Positions 1 through 9,179 of a DNA stretch of 64,000 bases are shown piece after piece; the first letter of the stretch is position 1; every line of letters starts with the position of its first letter. Source of the stretch: Alistipes shahii WAL 8301 (lineage in GTDB: Bacteria; Bacteroidota; Bacteroidia; Bacteroidales; Rikenellaceae); NCBI RefSeq assembly GCF_025145845.1, contig NZ_CP102253.1:3100001-3164000 (forward strand), written 5' to 3'. Below the pieces are notes generated by a model. It worked only from the letters and a program-made list of their open reading frames with translations. It was not told the DNA's origin and made no database searches. A program made the position numbers and the translations under genes.

Positions 1-782
1 GCGACCGGGTGCAGATCGCCCTGGCGCCCCATTCGCCCTATACCGTGTCGCCCGAGAACCTCCTGCGCGGCAAGCGGCTGGCGGATAAATACGGCCTGCA
101 TCTGATGACCCATATCTCGGAGACGCAGGACGAGGTGCGCATCGTGCGCGAAAAGTACGGGAAAACCTCGGTCGAACACCTCGACGGGTTGGGACTGCTG
201 GGGCCGAAGACCATCGGCGCGCACTGCATCCACGTGACCGACAGCGACATCGAGACACTCGCCGCGCGGGGCGTCGCCGTGTCGCACAACCCGCAGAGCA
301 ACATGAAAATATCGAGCGGCGTGGCGCCCGTCGAGCGGATGCGCGCCGCGGGTGCGCTGGTGACGGTCGGCACGGACGGAACCTGCTCGAACAACGATCT
401 CGACATGTTCGAGGAGTTGCGCACGGCGGCCTTCCTGCAAAAATCCGCGACGGGCGATCCCGTGGCCCTTCCGGCCTGGGAGGCGCTGCGGCTGGCGACG
501 GCGAACGGCGCGCGGGCGATGGGCTATGCCGACGGCGAACTGGGCGTCGTCCGCGAGGGCGCGCTGGCCGACCTGATCGTCGTGGACCTTCAGAAACCCC
601 ATTTGCAGCCCGTCAACGACGTGGTGTCGAATCTGGTCTACTGCGGCAAGGCCTCGGATGTCGATACGGTGGTCGTCGACGGACGGATCGTCGTCGAGAA
701 CCGCTGCGTGGCGGGCGTCGACCTGCCGGCGCTCTATGCCGGGGTTGCGGCGGCCGTCGCGCGAATCAAAGCCGGCCGATGA
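1..782 (+). CDS. amidohydrolase, C-terminal part (MTA/SAH deaminase-like)
   Basis: The reading frame is open from the left edge, so the N-terminus lies outside the window. The visible ~260 residues carry metal-dependent amidohydrolase hallmarks: a zinc-ligand segment with THISE, a GAHC motif, SHNPQSNMKISSG and the GTDGTCSNNDLDM segment that holds the catalytic-site Asp. These match the cytosine/adenosine deaminase-like branch (S-adenosylhomocysteine / 5-methylthioadenosine deaminases, TrzA/AtzA relatives), which hydrolytically deaminate purine nucleosides in the cytoplasm. The exact substrate cannot be read from sequence. The gene ends 106 bp before tpx on the same strand. Confidence 0.85.
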   Translation, partial: DRVQIALAPHSPYTVSPENLLRGKRLADKYGLHLMTHISETQDEVRIVREKYGKTSVEHLDGLGLLGPKTIGAHCIHVTDSDIETLAARGVAVSHNPQSNMKISSGVAPVERMRAAGALVTVGTDGTCSNNDLDMFEELRTAAFLQKSATGDPVALPAWEALRLATANGARAMGYADGELGVVREGALADLIVVDLQKPHLQPVNDVVSNLVYCGKASDVDTVVVDGRIVVENRCVAGVDLPALYAGVAAAVARIKAGR

Positions 783-888
783 CCGGATGCGGAGGGGCGC
801 GGTGCGGCGTCCCGTCCCGCAAATCCGGCTCGCAGCCGGGTGGCATCGGAATTGCGTTGAACCACCTGATTATAAAAACTATCGAATT

Positions 889-1398
889 ATGGATCACAAG
901 GTAACTTTCGGCGGCAAGCCCGTGACGCTTGTCGGCAATCGCTGCAAAGTGGGGGAGACGGCCCCCGTATTTACGGTCACCGATGCGGGGCTGCAACCCG
1001 TGTCGTCGGACGTTTTCCACGGCAAGGTGCGCATTTACAGCGTCTTTCCGTCGGTCGACACTCCGGTCTGCTCGTTGCAGAACATCCGCTTCAACCGCGA
1101 GGCGTCGAAACTGGGCGACGACGTGGTCGTCGTGTCGCTGTCGGTCGACCTGCCCTTTGCGCAGAAACGCTTCTGCGCCGCCGAGGGCATCGACCGCGTG
1201 CATGTCTTCTCGGATTACAGGGAGCTGGATTTCGGCATGAAGTACGGCTTCGTGATCGACTCCCTGCGCCTGCTGGCGCGCGGCGTGGTGGTCGTGGACC
1301 GCGACGACGTGGTGCGCTACGTGGAGTACGTGCCCGAGGTCACCCACGAGCCCGACTACGAAAAGGCGCTGGCCGTGGCGCGCGAACTGGCGAAGTAA
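889..1398 (+). CDS. tpx: thiol peroxidase Tpx
   Basis: An atypical 2-Cys peroxiredoxin that reduces hydrogen peroxide and alkyl peroxides using thioredoxin. The open frame begins far upstream, but homology starts at the ATG at 889, giving 169 residues, the normal Tpx length. The peroxidatic cysteine is Cys61 in DTPVC and the resolving cysteine is Cys96 in RFCAAEG, the spacing expected for Tpx. The core FPSVDTPVC and the C-terminal YVPEVTHEPDYEKAL segment are also typical. It probably has its own promoter or is read with the upstream amidohydrolase; no terminator is evident between them. Confidence 0.93.
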   Translation: MDHKVTFGGKPVTLVGNRCKVGETAPVFTVTDAGLQPVSSDVFHGKVRIYSVFPSVDTPVCSLQNIRFNREASKLGDDVVVVSLSVDLPFAQKRFCAAEGIDRVHVFSDYRELDFGMKYGFVIDSLRLLARGVVVVDRDDVVRYVEYVPEVTHEPDYEKALAVARELAK

Positions 1399-1462
1399 GC
1401 CGCCGGGACGGCCGAAAAAAAGCGGACCCCGAAAGAACCCCCGTGCAGTATGCCGCCGCAGG

Positions 1463-2278
1463 CTATTTCAACGGCGAATCCGGCTCGCGGGACATCACCA
1501 GATAGAACATCCGGTCGAGGAACGCCGGGGCGAACTTCTTGACGAAGTGCGTGGCGCGCCCCTCGCTCTCCATCAGGCAGAGGCGTTTGCGCCGGAGGAT
1601 GCCCTTCGCCACGATGCGGGCCACCTCCTCGGGGGTCATCATCTTCGACTCGTTGCGCGGCGTGGCGCCCTGCTGCTTCCCGTCGGCCGTGAGGGCCGAG
1701 AAGCGGACGTTCGAAGCGGTGAAACCCGGACAGGCGATCATCACGTGCAATCCCTTTTTGAGGTTCTCAATACGCAGCGTTTCGAGGAATCCCGTCATGG
1801 CGTATTTCGAAGCCGAATAGCCCGTGCGGCCCGGCAGTCCGTGCAGCCCGGCGACGGAGGAAATGCCCACGACGGAGCCTTTCGACGCCTGAAGATACGG
1901 CAATGCGAACTTGCAGCAGTTGACCGTACCCCAGAAGTTGACGTCCATCAGCCGGTGCAGCACCCCGAGGTCCACGTCGTCGAAAATGGCGCGCATCGAA
2001 ATACCCGCATTGCAGATCAGCACGTCTATGCCGCCGAACTCCCGCACGGCGGTTTCGATCAGCTCCCGGCACTCCTCGGGCTTCGTCACGTCCACCCCGC
2101 AGTAGGCCGCCTGCCCGCCCCGGGCGCGGATGTCGCCCGCAAGAAGCTGCAATTTCTGCACGTTGCGCGCTCCGAGCACCACTTTTGCGCCCTGCGCGGC
2201 GTATACCTTCGCCATCGCCTCGCCGATACCCGACGATGCGCCCGTAATGACGATTACCTTATTTGCCAATGTCTTCAT
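1463..2278 (-). CDS. SDR-family short-chain dehydrogenase/reductase
   Basis: A classical short-chain dehydrogenase of ~271 residues. The N-terminal NAD(P)-binding motif TGASSGIG follows VIVIT, the NAG motif occurs in CNAGISM, and the catalytic Ser-Tyr-Lys triad sits in GISSVAG and YSASKYA. The C-terminus carries a hydrophobic stretch (FLDRMFYLVMSREP) that may bind membrane or a lipophilic substrate. The substrate is unknown. The start at 2278 (MKTLANK) places the glycine motif at the usual distance; ATGs at 2293 and 2302 are alternatives. It lies downstream of the metallo-hydrolase gene on the same strand and converges with tpx. Confidence 0.88.
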   Translation of the reverse strand: MKTLANKVIVITGASSGIGEAMAKVYAAQGAKVVLGARNVQKLQLLAGDIRARGGQAAYCGVDVTKPEECRELIETAVREFGGIDVLICNAGISMRAIFDDVDLGVLHRLMDVNFWGTVNCCKFALPYLQASKGSVVGISSVAGLHGLPGRTGYSASKYAMTGFLETLRIENLKKGLHVMIACPGFTASNVRFSALTADGKQQGATPRNESKMMTPEEVARIVAKGILRRKRLCLMESEGRATHFVKKFAPAFLDRMFYLVMSREPDSPLK

Positions 2279-2398
2279 ATCTTTTTTATTCATGTTTTGC
2301 ATCTCCGCCCGCCGTTTTCGCGGCGTTCCGCCGCATCTACAAGTCCGGCCCCGCCCCCGCCTTGACGGAAGCTTACCGCATGCGGCCGGAATGCGAGC

Positions 2399-3178
2399 CT
2401 AAATTTCCACCTCCAACCCGTCGTAAGCCAGGTGCACGCCCGGCGGGAGCGTCGCCTCCGTCTCGGCATGCAGGCCTATTTCGTGGGACATATGCGTGAT
2501 ATAGGCCTCGCGCGGCCCGACGCGGCGGATCAGCGCCAGCGCCTCCGCGAGGTTGAAATGCGACGGATGCGGAGCGAAACGCAGCGCATTGACCGCCAGC
2601 ACCTCCGTACCGCGCAGTTTTTCGGCCTCGGCGTCCTCGATGGTCTTGAAGTCCGTCAGGTAGGCCAGCGTCCCGATGCGGAAGCCCGTGACCTCGAAGC
2701 GTTCGGAATGGTGGCCCGACACGGGCACGATCTCCACATCGCCGACACGGAACGGCCTTGCGATGTCGATTTCGTGCAGTTCGATCTCCGGCACGCCGCG
2801 GTATTTGTCCTGCGCGAAGGCATAGTCGAAATCCTTGCGCACGCACTCCAGCGCCCGCGGGGCGGCCCAGATATGGACCTTGTGGACGGTCGGCGGGTAA
2901 TCGACGAAATTGAAAGCCCGCACGTCGTCCAGACCGCCGATATGGTCCTTGTGCTCGTGAGTCAGCAGAATGGCGTCGAGATGCCGCACGCCCGTGCGGA
3001 GCATCTGGTAGCGGAAATCGGGTCCGGCGTCGATGACGATGCGCACGCCCCGCGTCTCGACCATCGCCGAGGTGCGCAGACGGTTGTCGCGCCGGTCCGC
3101 CGACGTGCATACCTTGCAGCGGCAGCCGATGACGGGTACGCCCTGCGAAGTACCGGTTCCCAGAAAGGTGAGTTTCAT
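2399..3178 (-). CDS. metallo-beta-lactamase-fold hydrolase (PhnP-like)
   Basis: A 259-residue MBL-fold protein. The N-terminus (MKLTFLGTGTSQGVPVIGC...C) and the metal-binding THEHKDHIGG match the HxHxDH signature, with further ligands in VSGHHSE, LTDF and THMSHE. This combination is seen in PhnP-type phosphodiesterases and related cyclic phosphate/tRNA-processing-like hydrolases, which act on phosphodiesters in the cytoplasm with two Zn or Mn ions. The cysteines of the GCRCKVC segment may bind a structural zinc, as in PhnP. The true substrate is unknown. Confidence 0.85.
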   Translation of the reverse strand: MKLTFLGTGTSQGVPVIGCRCKVCTSADRRDNRLRTSAMVETRGVRIVIDAGPDFRYQMLRTGVRHLDAILLTHEHKDHIGGLDDVRAFNFVDYPPTVHKVHIWAAPRALECVRKDFDYAFAQDKYRGVPEIELHEIDIARPFRVGDVEIVPVSGHHSERFEVTGFRIGTLAYLTDFKTIEDAEAEKLRGTEVLAVNALRFAPHPSHFNLAEALALIRRVGPREAYITHMSHEIGLHAETEATLPPGVHLAYDGLEVEI

Positions 3179-3348
3179 GGATGCAAATGTAGAAAAAATA
3201 GCGCAATTCCCGGCACTTTGTGATGCATTGCTTCATTTTTCGCACCGCATTGCCGCATACGTTTCAAATACGGCTTCCGGTCTCCGAATATCGCGGAACC
3301 GACGAAACCGGGATTCCGGTCCGTGCGGGGCAGATGCCGGGCGTCGTG

Positions 3349-3395
3349 AAAAACGGGGCGAACGGATCGTACCCGAGTACGATCCGTCCGCCCCG
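3349..3395 (-). terminator. rho-independent terminator of the efflux operon
   Basis: A 19-bp stem (arms 3354-3372 and 3377-3395, one mismatch) with a 4-nt loop, followed on the minus strand by a run of five T (3349-3353). It lies just downstream of the last efflux-operon gene, which ends at 3435. Confidence 0.9.
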
Positions 3396-3434
3396 CCGGA
3401 GGGGTGTGCGGCAGGTGCGCCGCAAGCAGCGGAA

Positions 3435-3728
3435 TCAGAATCCGCTTTCGATATTCCAGACAAACGCCCGGGACCCCTGCATCCTGGTCGCAGCGTCCAT
3501 TTCGCGGAAGGCGTCCATCAGCGGAGCCACCTTCTCGTCGTCGACGATGGCCAGGATCGAGGCGTTCATCGAAGGCCACGCATGCGTGCCGTAGTGGGGT
3601 TCGCCGTCGACCGAGCCGCGGCCCTCGGTCAAGGCCCATTTGGTGAAGCCGCGGATACCCTGCTCGTCGAAGATGGCGTTCACCCGGTCGGTCAGCGCCT
3701 GGTTGTATGACAAAAATACTGCTTTCAT
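3435..3728 (-). CDS. PG0541-type small transporter-associated protein
   Basis: A 97-residue cytoplasmic protein directly downstream of the RND pump gene. It resembles the PG0541 family of transporter-associated, P-II-like ferredoxin-fold proteins that regularly sit next to RND efflux genes in Bacteroidota. The family role is not established; a regulatory or accessory function for the pump is inferred from context. The start is taken at MKAVFLSYNQ (3728), four residues inside the longest frame. It is the last gene before the strong terminator. Confidence 0.7.
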   Translation of the reverse strand: MKAVFLSYNQALTDRVNAIFDEQGIRGFTKWALTEGRGSVDGEPHYGTHAWPSMNASILAIVDDEKVAPLMDAFREMDAATRMQGSRAFVWNIESGF

Positions 3729-3761
3729 AGTACCGATCAATTTTAATTCAGCTTTTCACTT

Positions 3762-6700
3762 TCAATGCTTGCTTGCCTGGTGTTCGGCCGAGAGGCGCGC
3801 CAGTTTCTCACGCTCCTTGCGCTGCGAACGGTTCACGAGGATCGAGTAGAGCACCGGAACGATGAACAGCGTGAGGATGGTCGAGAACGTCAGACCGCCG
3901 ATCACGGCAATGCCCATCGGCTGCCACGTCTCCGAACCCGCTCCCGTGCCGATCGCCAGCGGCAGCATGCCCAGAATGGTCGTGAACGAGGTCATCAGCA
4001 CCGGACGCAGACGGCTCTTGCCGCCGGCGATCACCGCGTCGAAGACGCCCGAGCCGCGCTCGATCAGGAGGTTCATGTAGTCGACCATCACGATACCGTT
4101 CTTCGTCACGATGCCCACCAGCATGATGGCGCCGATCAGGGCGATCAGCGACAGCGGCGTGGAGGTCATCCACAGCGCGAGGAACACGCCCGTGAAGGCG
4201 AACGGAATGGTGAACATGATGATGAACGGGAACTTGAGCGACTCGAACTGCGTGGCCATCACGATATACACCAGAATGACGATCAGGATGAGCAGCGTTC
4301 CCAGGTCGCCGAAGGCGTCGCCCTGATCCTCGACCGTACCGCCCACTTCGAGGTCCACGCCGTCGGGCGCGGGATAGTCGGCGAGGAGCTTTTCGACCTC
4401 GGCCACCACGTCGCCCAGCGCGACGCCGGCCCCGAGGGTCGACTGGACCGAAATGACGCGCTGACGGTTCTCGCGCTCGATCATCGGCGCGGCGTACTCC
4501 TCCTCGACGGTTCCCACCTCCTTGAGCTTCACGGGGCGGCCCTGCGCGTTGTAGAGCGTGATGTTCTCGACATCCTCGATGCGGTTGCGGAACGGCTCGG
4601 CATAACGCACGATGATGTCGTACTCGTCGCCGTCCTCGCGGTATTTCGAGGCCACGAGGCCGTCGATGCGGTTGCGCACGGCCTGCGACGCCGTGGCGCT
4701 GCTGATGCCGTAGTACGACAGCCGGTCGCGGTCGAAGACCACGTTGTACTCGGGACGCAGGTCGTCGCGCGAAAGTTTCACGTCGCGAACGCCCTCCAGA
4801 CGGCGCATCTTCTCCTTCAGGTCGTTGGCAACGGCGTTCGTCACGTCCATGTCATAACCGAAGACCTTGACGTTGACCGTCGCCGAACCGCTCATGCTGC
4901 CCGACTGTCCGCCGGGAGTGACCGTGTACTGGCGGATCTCGGGAATCCGGTCGAGATCACCGCGCAGCAGGTCGGAGATGACGTAGATCGACCGATCGCG
5001 CTCCTCCACGCCGGTCAGGCGCACGTTGTAGTTGATGATGTGCGAACCGGTGGTCTGCATCGCCGCGAAGGCGTTGTCCGACGAGTTGGCGCCGGCCGAC
5101 GCCGAGACGAGCACGATCTCGGGGTATTTCGCATAGATGATGCTGTCGATCTGCCGGGCGATGCGCGCCGTGTAGTCGACGCCGACGTTCTGCTCCAGCT
5201 CGACCATGGCCGAAATGCGGCCGTTGTCCGAGGGCGGGAAGAACTCGGTGGGAACCCGCGTCAGCAGCCCCAGCGACACGACGAAGACCGACATCATCGA
5301 GAAGAAGGTGATCCGGCGGTGGCGTACGACCCAGTCGAGCGAACGGGCGTAGGCGCCGTCGAGCCATTCGAGCGCCCGGTCGATCGGCTTGTAGATCACG
5401 CCGAGGCCCTTGTAGTCGTGCTGGCCGCCTTCGAGTTTCAAGAGGTAAGCCGACATCATCGGGGTCAGCGAAATGGCCGCCGTAGTCGAAACGCAGACCA
5501 CGATCGTCACGATCCAGCCCAGCTCGCGGAACAGGATGCCCGCCATGCCCGGGACCATCGTCAGCGGCAGGAACACCGCGACGACCACCAATGTCGTGGC
5601 GATGACCGACAGCCACACCTCGTTGGTGGCGTAGATGGCGGCCTCCTTCGGGTTCGAGCCGCGCTCGATATGCGTCGTAATGTTCTCCAGAACCACGATG
5701 GCGTCGTCGACCACCATACCGATGGCGATGGAGAGCGACGAGAGCGAGATGATGTTCAGCGTGGAGCCGGTGGCGAAGAGGTAGATGAACGAACAGATCA
5801 GCGACACGGGGATCGTCATACAGATGATCAGCGTCGCGCGCCAGCGTCCGAGGAAGGCCATCACCACCAGCACGACGAAGATGAAGGCGTAGAGAATGGT
5901 CTCCGAGAGCGACCCGATGGCGTCGGTGATCTCCTGCGAGCCTTCGAAAATCAGCTCCATCTTGACATCCTTCGGGAGGGTTTTCTGAATCTCCGGCAGG
6001 CGCGACTGGATTTCGTGGACGATATTCACGGTGTTGGCGCCCGACTGTTTCTGGAACATCACGCGCACGCCCCGCTGGCCGTTGACGCGCTCGTCCATCG
6101 TGGACTTTTCGAGCGTATCGCGGATCTGGGCCACATCCGAAAGTTTCACCGTGCGGCCCCCGGCGTTCGACACCACGACCTTGCGCATCTCGTCCGAGAG
6201 TTTGAACTCGCCGTCGGCCTTGATGTTGAAGGTGTTGTTGCCCACGTCGATCGTGCCGCTGGGGATGTTGACGTTCTCGGCGGCGATGATCTGCCCCAGC
6301 TGCTCGACCGTGAGGTTGTAGGCCTCCAGTTTGGCGGGGTCGACGTTGACCTGCACCTCGCGTTCGGGTGCGCCGATGATCGACACGGCGCCCACGCCGT
6401 CGACGCGGTTGAGCACGTTGACCAACTTGTCGTCGAGAATCTTGTTCAGCGCCGGATAGCTCTCCTCGGCCGTGACGGCAAGCATCATCACGGGGATCAT
6501 CGAGGTCGAGAACTTGAAGATCGTCGGATAGTCGATGTCGTCGGGCAGCTGCGACTGCACGCGCGACACCACGTCGCGGATTTCGTTGGCCCCCTCGTTC
6601 AGGTCGGAGCCGTATTCGAACTCGACGGTGATCATCGAGACGTTGTCCTGCGACTTGGAGGTCAGTTTCTTGAGGTTGCTCACCGTGTTGAGGTTGTCCT

Positions 6701-6902
6701 CCAGCACACGGGTGATGTTGGTCTCGATGTCGGCGGCGTTGGCGCCCGGATACATCGTGATCACCGAGATCTGGGGTATCTCGATCTCGGGATACTGGTC
6801 TACGGCCAGGTTCATCAGCGAGAAGAGTCCGAAGACCATCACGCCGACGAACAGCAGGATCGTTGAGATCGGTTTGCGGACCGCGCTTTCGTAAATTTTC
6901 AT
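3762..6902 (-). CDS. RND-family efflux pump, inner-membrane permease
   Basis: A 1046-residue HAE1/AcrB-type resistance-nodulation-division transporter that exports hydrophobic compounds using the proton motive force. Length is normal and the two-fold RND layout is intact: N-terminal IRKPISTILLFVGVM-like segment, porter domains, and central membrane block with the proton-relay Asp-Asp pair in GMVVDDAIVVLENI. The second half mirrors the first (GIVTKNGIVMVDYMN). It is encoded 15 bp after the fusion-protein gene. With the fusion protein and the TolC-like factor it would form a tripartite pump across both membranes. Confidence 0.95.
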   Translation of the reverse strand: MKIYESAVRKPISTILLFVGVMVFGLFSLMNLAVDQYPEIEIPQISVITMYPGANAADIETNITRVLEDNLNTVSNLKKLTSKSQDNVSMITVEFEYGSDLNEGANEIRDVVSRVQSQLPDDIDYPTIFKFSTSMIPVMMLAVTAEESYPALNKILDDKLVNVLNRVDGVGAVSIIGAPEREVQVNVDPAKLEAYNLTVEQLGQIIAAENVNIPSGTIDVGNNTFNIKADGEFKLSDEMRKVVVSNAGGRTVKLSDVAQIRDTLEKSTMDERVNGQRGVRVMFQKQSGANTVNIVHEIQSRLPEIQKTLPKDVKMELIFEGSQEITDAIGSLSETILYAFIFVVLVVMAFLGRWRATLIICMTIPVSLICSFIYLFATGSTLNIISLSSLSIAIGMVVDDAIVVLENITTHIERGSNPKEAAIYATNEVWLSVIATTLVVVAVFLPLTMVPGMAGILFRELGWIVTIVVCVSTTAAISLTPMMSAYLLKLEGGQHDYKGLGVIYKPIDRALEWLDGAYARSLDWVVRHRRITFFSMMSVFVVSLGLLTRVPTEFFPPSDNGRISAMVELEQNVGVDYTARIARQIDSIIYAKYPEIVLVSASAGANSSDNAFAAMQTTGSHIINYNVRLTGVEERDRSIYVISDLLRGDLDRIPEIRQYTVTPGGQSGSMSGSATVNVKVFGYDMDVTNAVANDLKEKMRRLEGVRDVKLSRDDLRPEYNVVFDRDRLSYYGISSATASQAVRNRIDGLVASKYREDGDEYDIIVRYAEPFRNRIEDVENITLYNAQGRPVKLKEVGTVEEEYAAPMIERENRQRVISVQSTLGAGVALGDVVAEVEKLLADYPAPDGVDLEVGGTVEDQGDAFGDLGTLLILIVILVYIVMATQFESLKFPFIIMFTIPFAFTGVFLALWMTSTPLSLIALIGAIMLVGIVTKNGIVMVDYMNLLIERGSGVFDAVIAGGKSRLRPVLMTSFTTILGMLPLAIGTGAGSETWQPMGIAVIGGLTFSTILTLFIVPVLYSILVNRSQRKEREKLARLSAEHQASKH

Positions 6903-6917
6903 TGGAAAGGGGCTGTT

Positions 6918-7931
6918 TTAGTCTTTTTTAATATCCACTTTGGCCCCGTCGAAAAGTTTCGACAACGCCGTGACGGCCACCGGCTCGCCCGCTTCGATCC
7001 CCGAGAGGATGTCCACGCGGTCGCCGACCTGGCGTCCCACCTTGACCGAGCGGCGCTCGGCAACCGAGTCGCCGACGATGACGTAGAGGTAACGCTCGGC
7101 CGAGCCGACCTGCTTCTGCACGGCCACGTCGGGAACCATCACGCCCTCCTTGCTGCCCATGTCGAAGGTCGTGCGGGCGTACATGCCCGGGCGCAGCGTG
7201 CGTTTGGCGTTGGGGACCTTGACCTCGACCTTGAAGGTGCGGGTCGTGGGGTCGAGCGCCGGATAGATCAGCGACACCGTGCCCGTGAACTCCTCGTCGG
7301 GGAAGATGTCGACGGCCAGCTTCACCGGCATGCCCACCTTCACGTTGGGGAAGTACTGCTCCGAAATGTTGGCGATGACCTTCAGCGGGTCGATCTGCAT
7401 GATGTGCAGGATCGGCTGCTGGGCGAACAGGTCGCCGGACTCGTAGTTGCGAGCCGTGACGACGCCCGAAATGGGCGAACGCACCTCGATGTTCTTCTTG
7501 AGGTTGGCGACCACCTCGCGCTGCACGTCCAGCTGGGCCTTGGCCTGCTCGATCTGCTGGGTCGAAATGCCTCCGGCCTCGTAGACCGGCAGCAGGCGGT
7601 TGTAGTCGTCCTCGACGGTCTTCAGCTGCACCAGCTGCTGGGTGTACTGCGTGGGATCGAGCGTCACGACGAGCTGCCCCTCGCGCACCGGATCGCCCAC
7701 CTCGACGTAAATCCTGTCGATGTGCACGCCCGAAGCCGCCGGAGTGATGTCGTTCTCCTTGTAAGGCTCGATCTCGGAAGTGAAGACCTCCGTAAGCTGC
7801 ACCGAAGCCTCTTCGGCAACGGCGCTTTTGGTCAGCACGCCTTTGTCTTCCGCAACGGCGGTCACGCCTTTCTTACCCGTGCAGCCGGCGAAAGAGACGG
7901 CGGCGATGCACAAAATCACGATTTTTTTCAT
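6918..7931 (-). CDS. RND efflux membrane-fusion (periplasmic adaptor) lipoprotein
   Basis: An adaptor of about 337 residues starting at MKKIVILC (7931), with a lipoprotein signal ending in the lipobox SFAGC. Beta-barrel and lipoyl halves flank a helical hairpin (QLVQLKTVEDDYNRLLPVYEAGG...). The lipoyl motifs HIDRIYVEVGDPVREGQLV and VRSPISGVVTARN are typical of HlyD/AcrA proteins. Upstream in-frame codons belong to the inserted IS element. Its start codon now lies only 20 bp from the IS end, so expression must come through or from the IS. Confidence 0.93.
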   Translation of the reverse strand: MKKIVILCIAAVSFAGCTGKKGVTAVAEDKGVLTKSAVAEEASVQLTEVFTSEIEPYKENDITPAASGVHIDRIYVEVGDPVREGQLVVTLDPTQYTQQLVQLKTVEDDYNRLLPVYEAGGISTQQIEQAKAQLDVQREVVANLKKNIEVRSPISGVVTARNYESGDLFAQQPILHIMQIDPLKVIANISEQYFPNVKVGMPVKLAVDIFPDEEFTGTVSLIYPALDPTTRTFKVEVKVPNAKRTLRPGMYARTTFDMGSKEGVMVPDVAVQKQVGSAERYLYVIVGDSVAERRSVKVGRQVGDRVDILSGIEAGEPVAVTALSKLFDGAKVDIKKD

Positions 7932-7940
7932 ACGTTCTTT

Positions 7941-7950
7941 ATCCTGTTTT
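7941..7950. repeat. 10-bp target-site duplication, left copy
   Basis: ATCCTGTTTT directly abuts the left end of the IS element and is repeated exactly at 9170-9179 on the other side. Ten base pairs fits the 10-12 bp duplications of IS4-family elements and shows a simple insertion. Confidence 0.9.
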
Positions 7951-9051
7951 CTAAGTACATGACAAAAAATCAAACACATTGATTTTACTTGGTCTGAAAG
8001 GATTGAGGAGAGCGTCAGCGATGAAGTTCAGACCGTACTTGACAAGACTGATTGCACGCCTCCCGTTGTTGAGAACCCTGACAGCCTTGACTTTGATGTT
8101 GGCGGCAATGCCAACACAGTAGGCCCAGGTATAGGCAATAATAACAACCCCGAAGAGTTGCTCGATACGATTGATATGAACCATATGCGTGTCCTCGATA
8201 TTGAATCCGCTGGATTTCAGGACCTTAAACATGGTCTCGATAGTCCATCTTTCCTTATATGCCGGGAGGGCTTCCTCCGGGCGGCAGAAGGAAACGAGGA
8301 TCTGCGGTTCGGGCTTTCCGGTCTTGTCCTTGATAACGGCACCGGACAGATAGCAGAGTTCTCCACAGATACGATAGATACGATACAGGACGCGTTCCTC
8401 TCCATGTTTGAGATTGGCGAAGATGTGCTGGGCCCGTATATTTCTGTTGGTTCTTGGGTCTTCCACCCAGAAGTTGTCGCGGATGCGGATATGGTACTGG
8501 ATAGCGTTGTCGTTGAGCCATTTGAACCACTCATTACCGACAAACTCACGGTCCGCTACCAGGCATTTGATACTGTCACGACCGAACAGGCGGATGAACC
8601 GCTGCATGATATTGATTCGTTCCTTGCAATTGGAGTTTCCCCGCTTGGGCAGCAGTCTGAACAGGATGGGGAACGACATATGATCGTAAGCTATGCCCAG
8701 AACTAACGCATTGATATTCACCTCTCCGAACTTCCAGTTCGTGCGGTCCATCGTGAGCGTGTATGGGCCATCGGACGGGATGCGCGACTTGAGATACCCC
8801 GCAACGGCATCCAGGTCCAGGACCATCTGCGACATGAAGCGTTGGATGCGGCGGAAGCAGGATTCCCGTGAAGCCTTGCTGTCAAATGCCCCTGCCAGTT
8901 TGGAAAGGCATACCGTCTGCACGGCGCAGAGTGCTCCGAGCAGCATGGACAGGCATTTGATGTGGGCAAGATTCATGGATACTTTGAATATCGGTAGGAT
9001 TACCGAGAAAATTTCACTACTTTTGTGCGGGACCTTGAGGTTTCGTAACAT
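7951..9051 (-). CDS. IS4-family transposase (DDE)
   Basis: A transposase of 366 residues when started at MLRNLKVPHK (9051); in-frame upstream codons reach 9108. The catalytic triad is visible as Asp in TLTMDRTNW, Asp in CLVADREFVG and Glu in the YKERWTIETMFKVLK segment, the YREK-like signature of IS4 elements. It appears intact. The stop codon is formed by the last three bases of the IS (7951-7953), so gene and element end together. Confidence 0.93.
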   Translation of the reverse strand: MLRNLKVPHKSSEIFSVILPIFKVSMNLAHIKCLSMLLGALCAVQTVCLSKLAGAFDSKASRESCFRRIQRFMSQMVLDLDAVAGYLKSRIPSDGPYTLTMDRTNWKFGEVNINALVLGIAYDHMSFPILFRLLPKRGNSNCKERINIMQRFIRLFGRDSIKCLVADREFVGNEWFKWLNDNAIQYHIRIRDNFWVEDPRTNRNIRAQHIFANLKHGEERVLYRIYRICGELCYLSGAVIKDKTGKPEPQILVSFCRPEEALPAYKERWTIETMFKVLKSSGFNIEDTHMVHINRIEQLFGVVIIAYTWAYCVGIAANIKVKAVRVLNNGRRAISLVKYGLNFIADALLNPFRPSKINVFDFLSCT

Positions 9052-9169
9052 GGTAATAATGTGGAAGTTATATACCTTAAAGTTACGAGATTTTGAGGTC
9101 TTTTGCAAATATAATTAATTGATAATCAATAATTCACGACAGGATTTTTCAATTTTTGTCATGTACTAA
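7951..9169 (-). mobile_element. IS4-family insertion sequence (~1.22 kb)
   Basis: Bounded by the 10-bp direct repeats at 7941-7950 and 9170-9179. Its ends are inverted repeats sharing AGTACATGACAAAAA (left 7954-7968, right as the reverse complement near 9153-9167), offset by one base at the very tip. It carries a single full-length transposase. It lies between the outer-membrane-factor and fusion-protein genes of the efflux operon, in the same orientation as the operon. Confidence 0.93.
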
Positions 9170-9179
9170 ATCCTGTTTT
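9170..9179. repeat. 10-bp target-site duplication, right copy
   Basis: Exact repeat of ATCCTGTTTT found at 7941-7950. It directly abuts the stop codon of the outer-membrane-factor gene, so the insertion spared that reading frame. Confidence 0.9.

Noticed and set aside
658..888. N-terminal extension of Tpx
   Set aside because: It overlaps the amidohydrolase gene and is Arg/Ser-rich; Tpx homology and normal length start at 889.
7932..7979. N-terminal extension of the fusion protein into the IS
   Set aside because: These codons are IS end sequence; the lipoprotein signal starting at 7931 is the native N-terminus.
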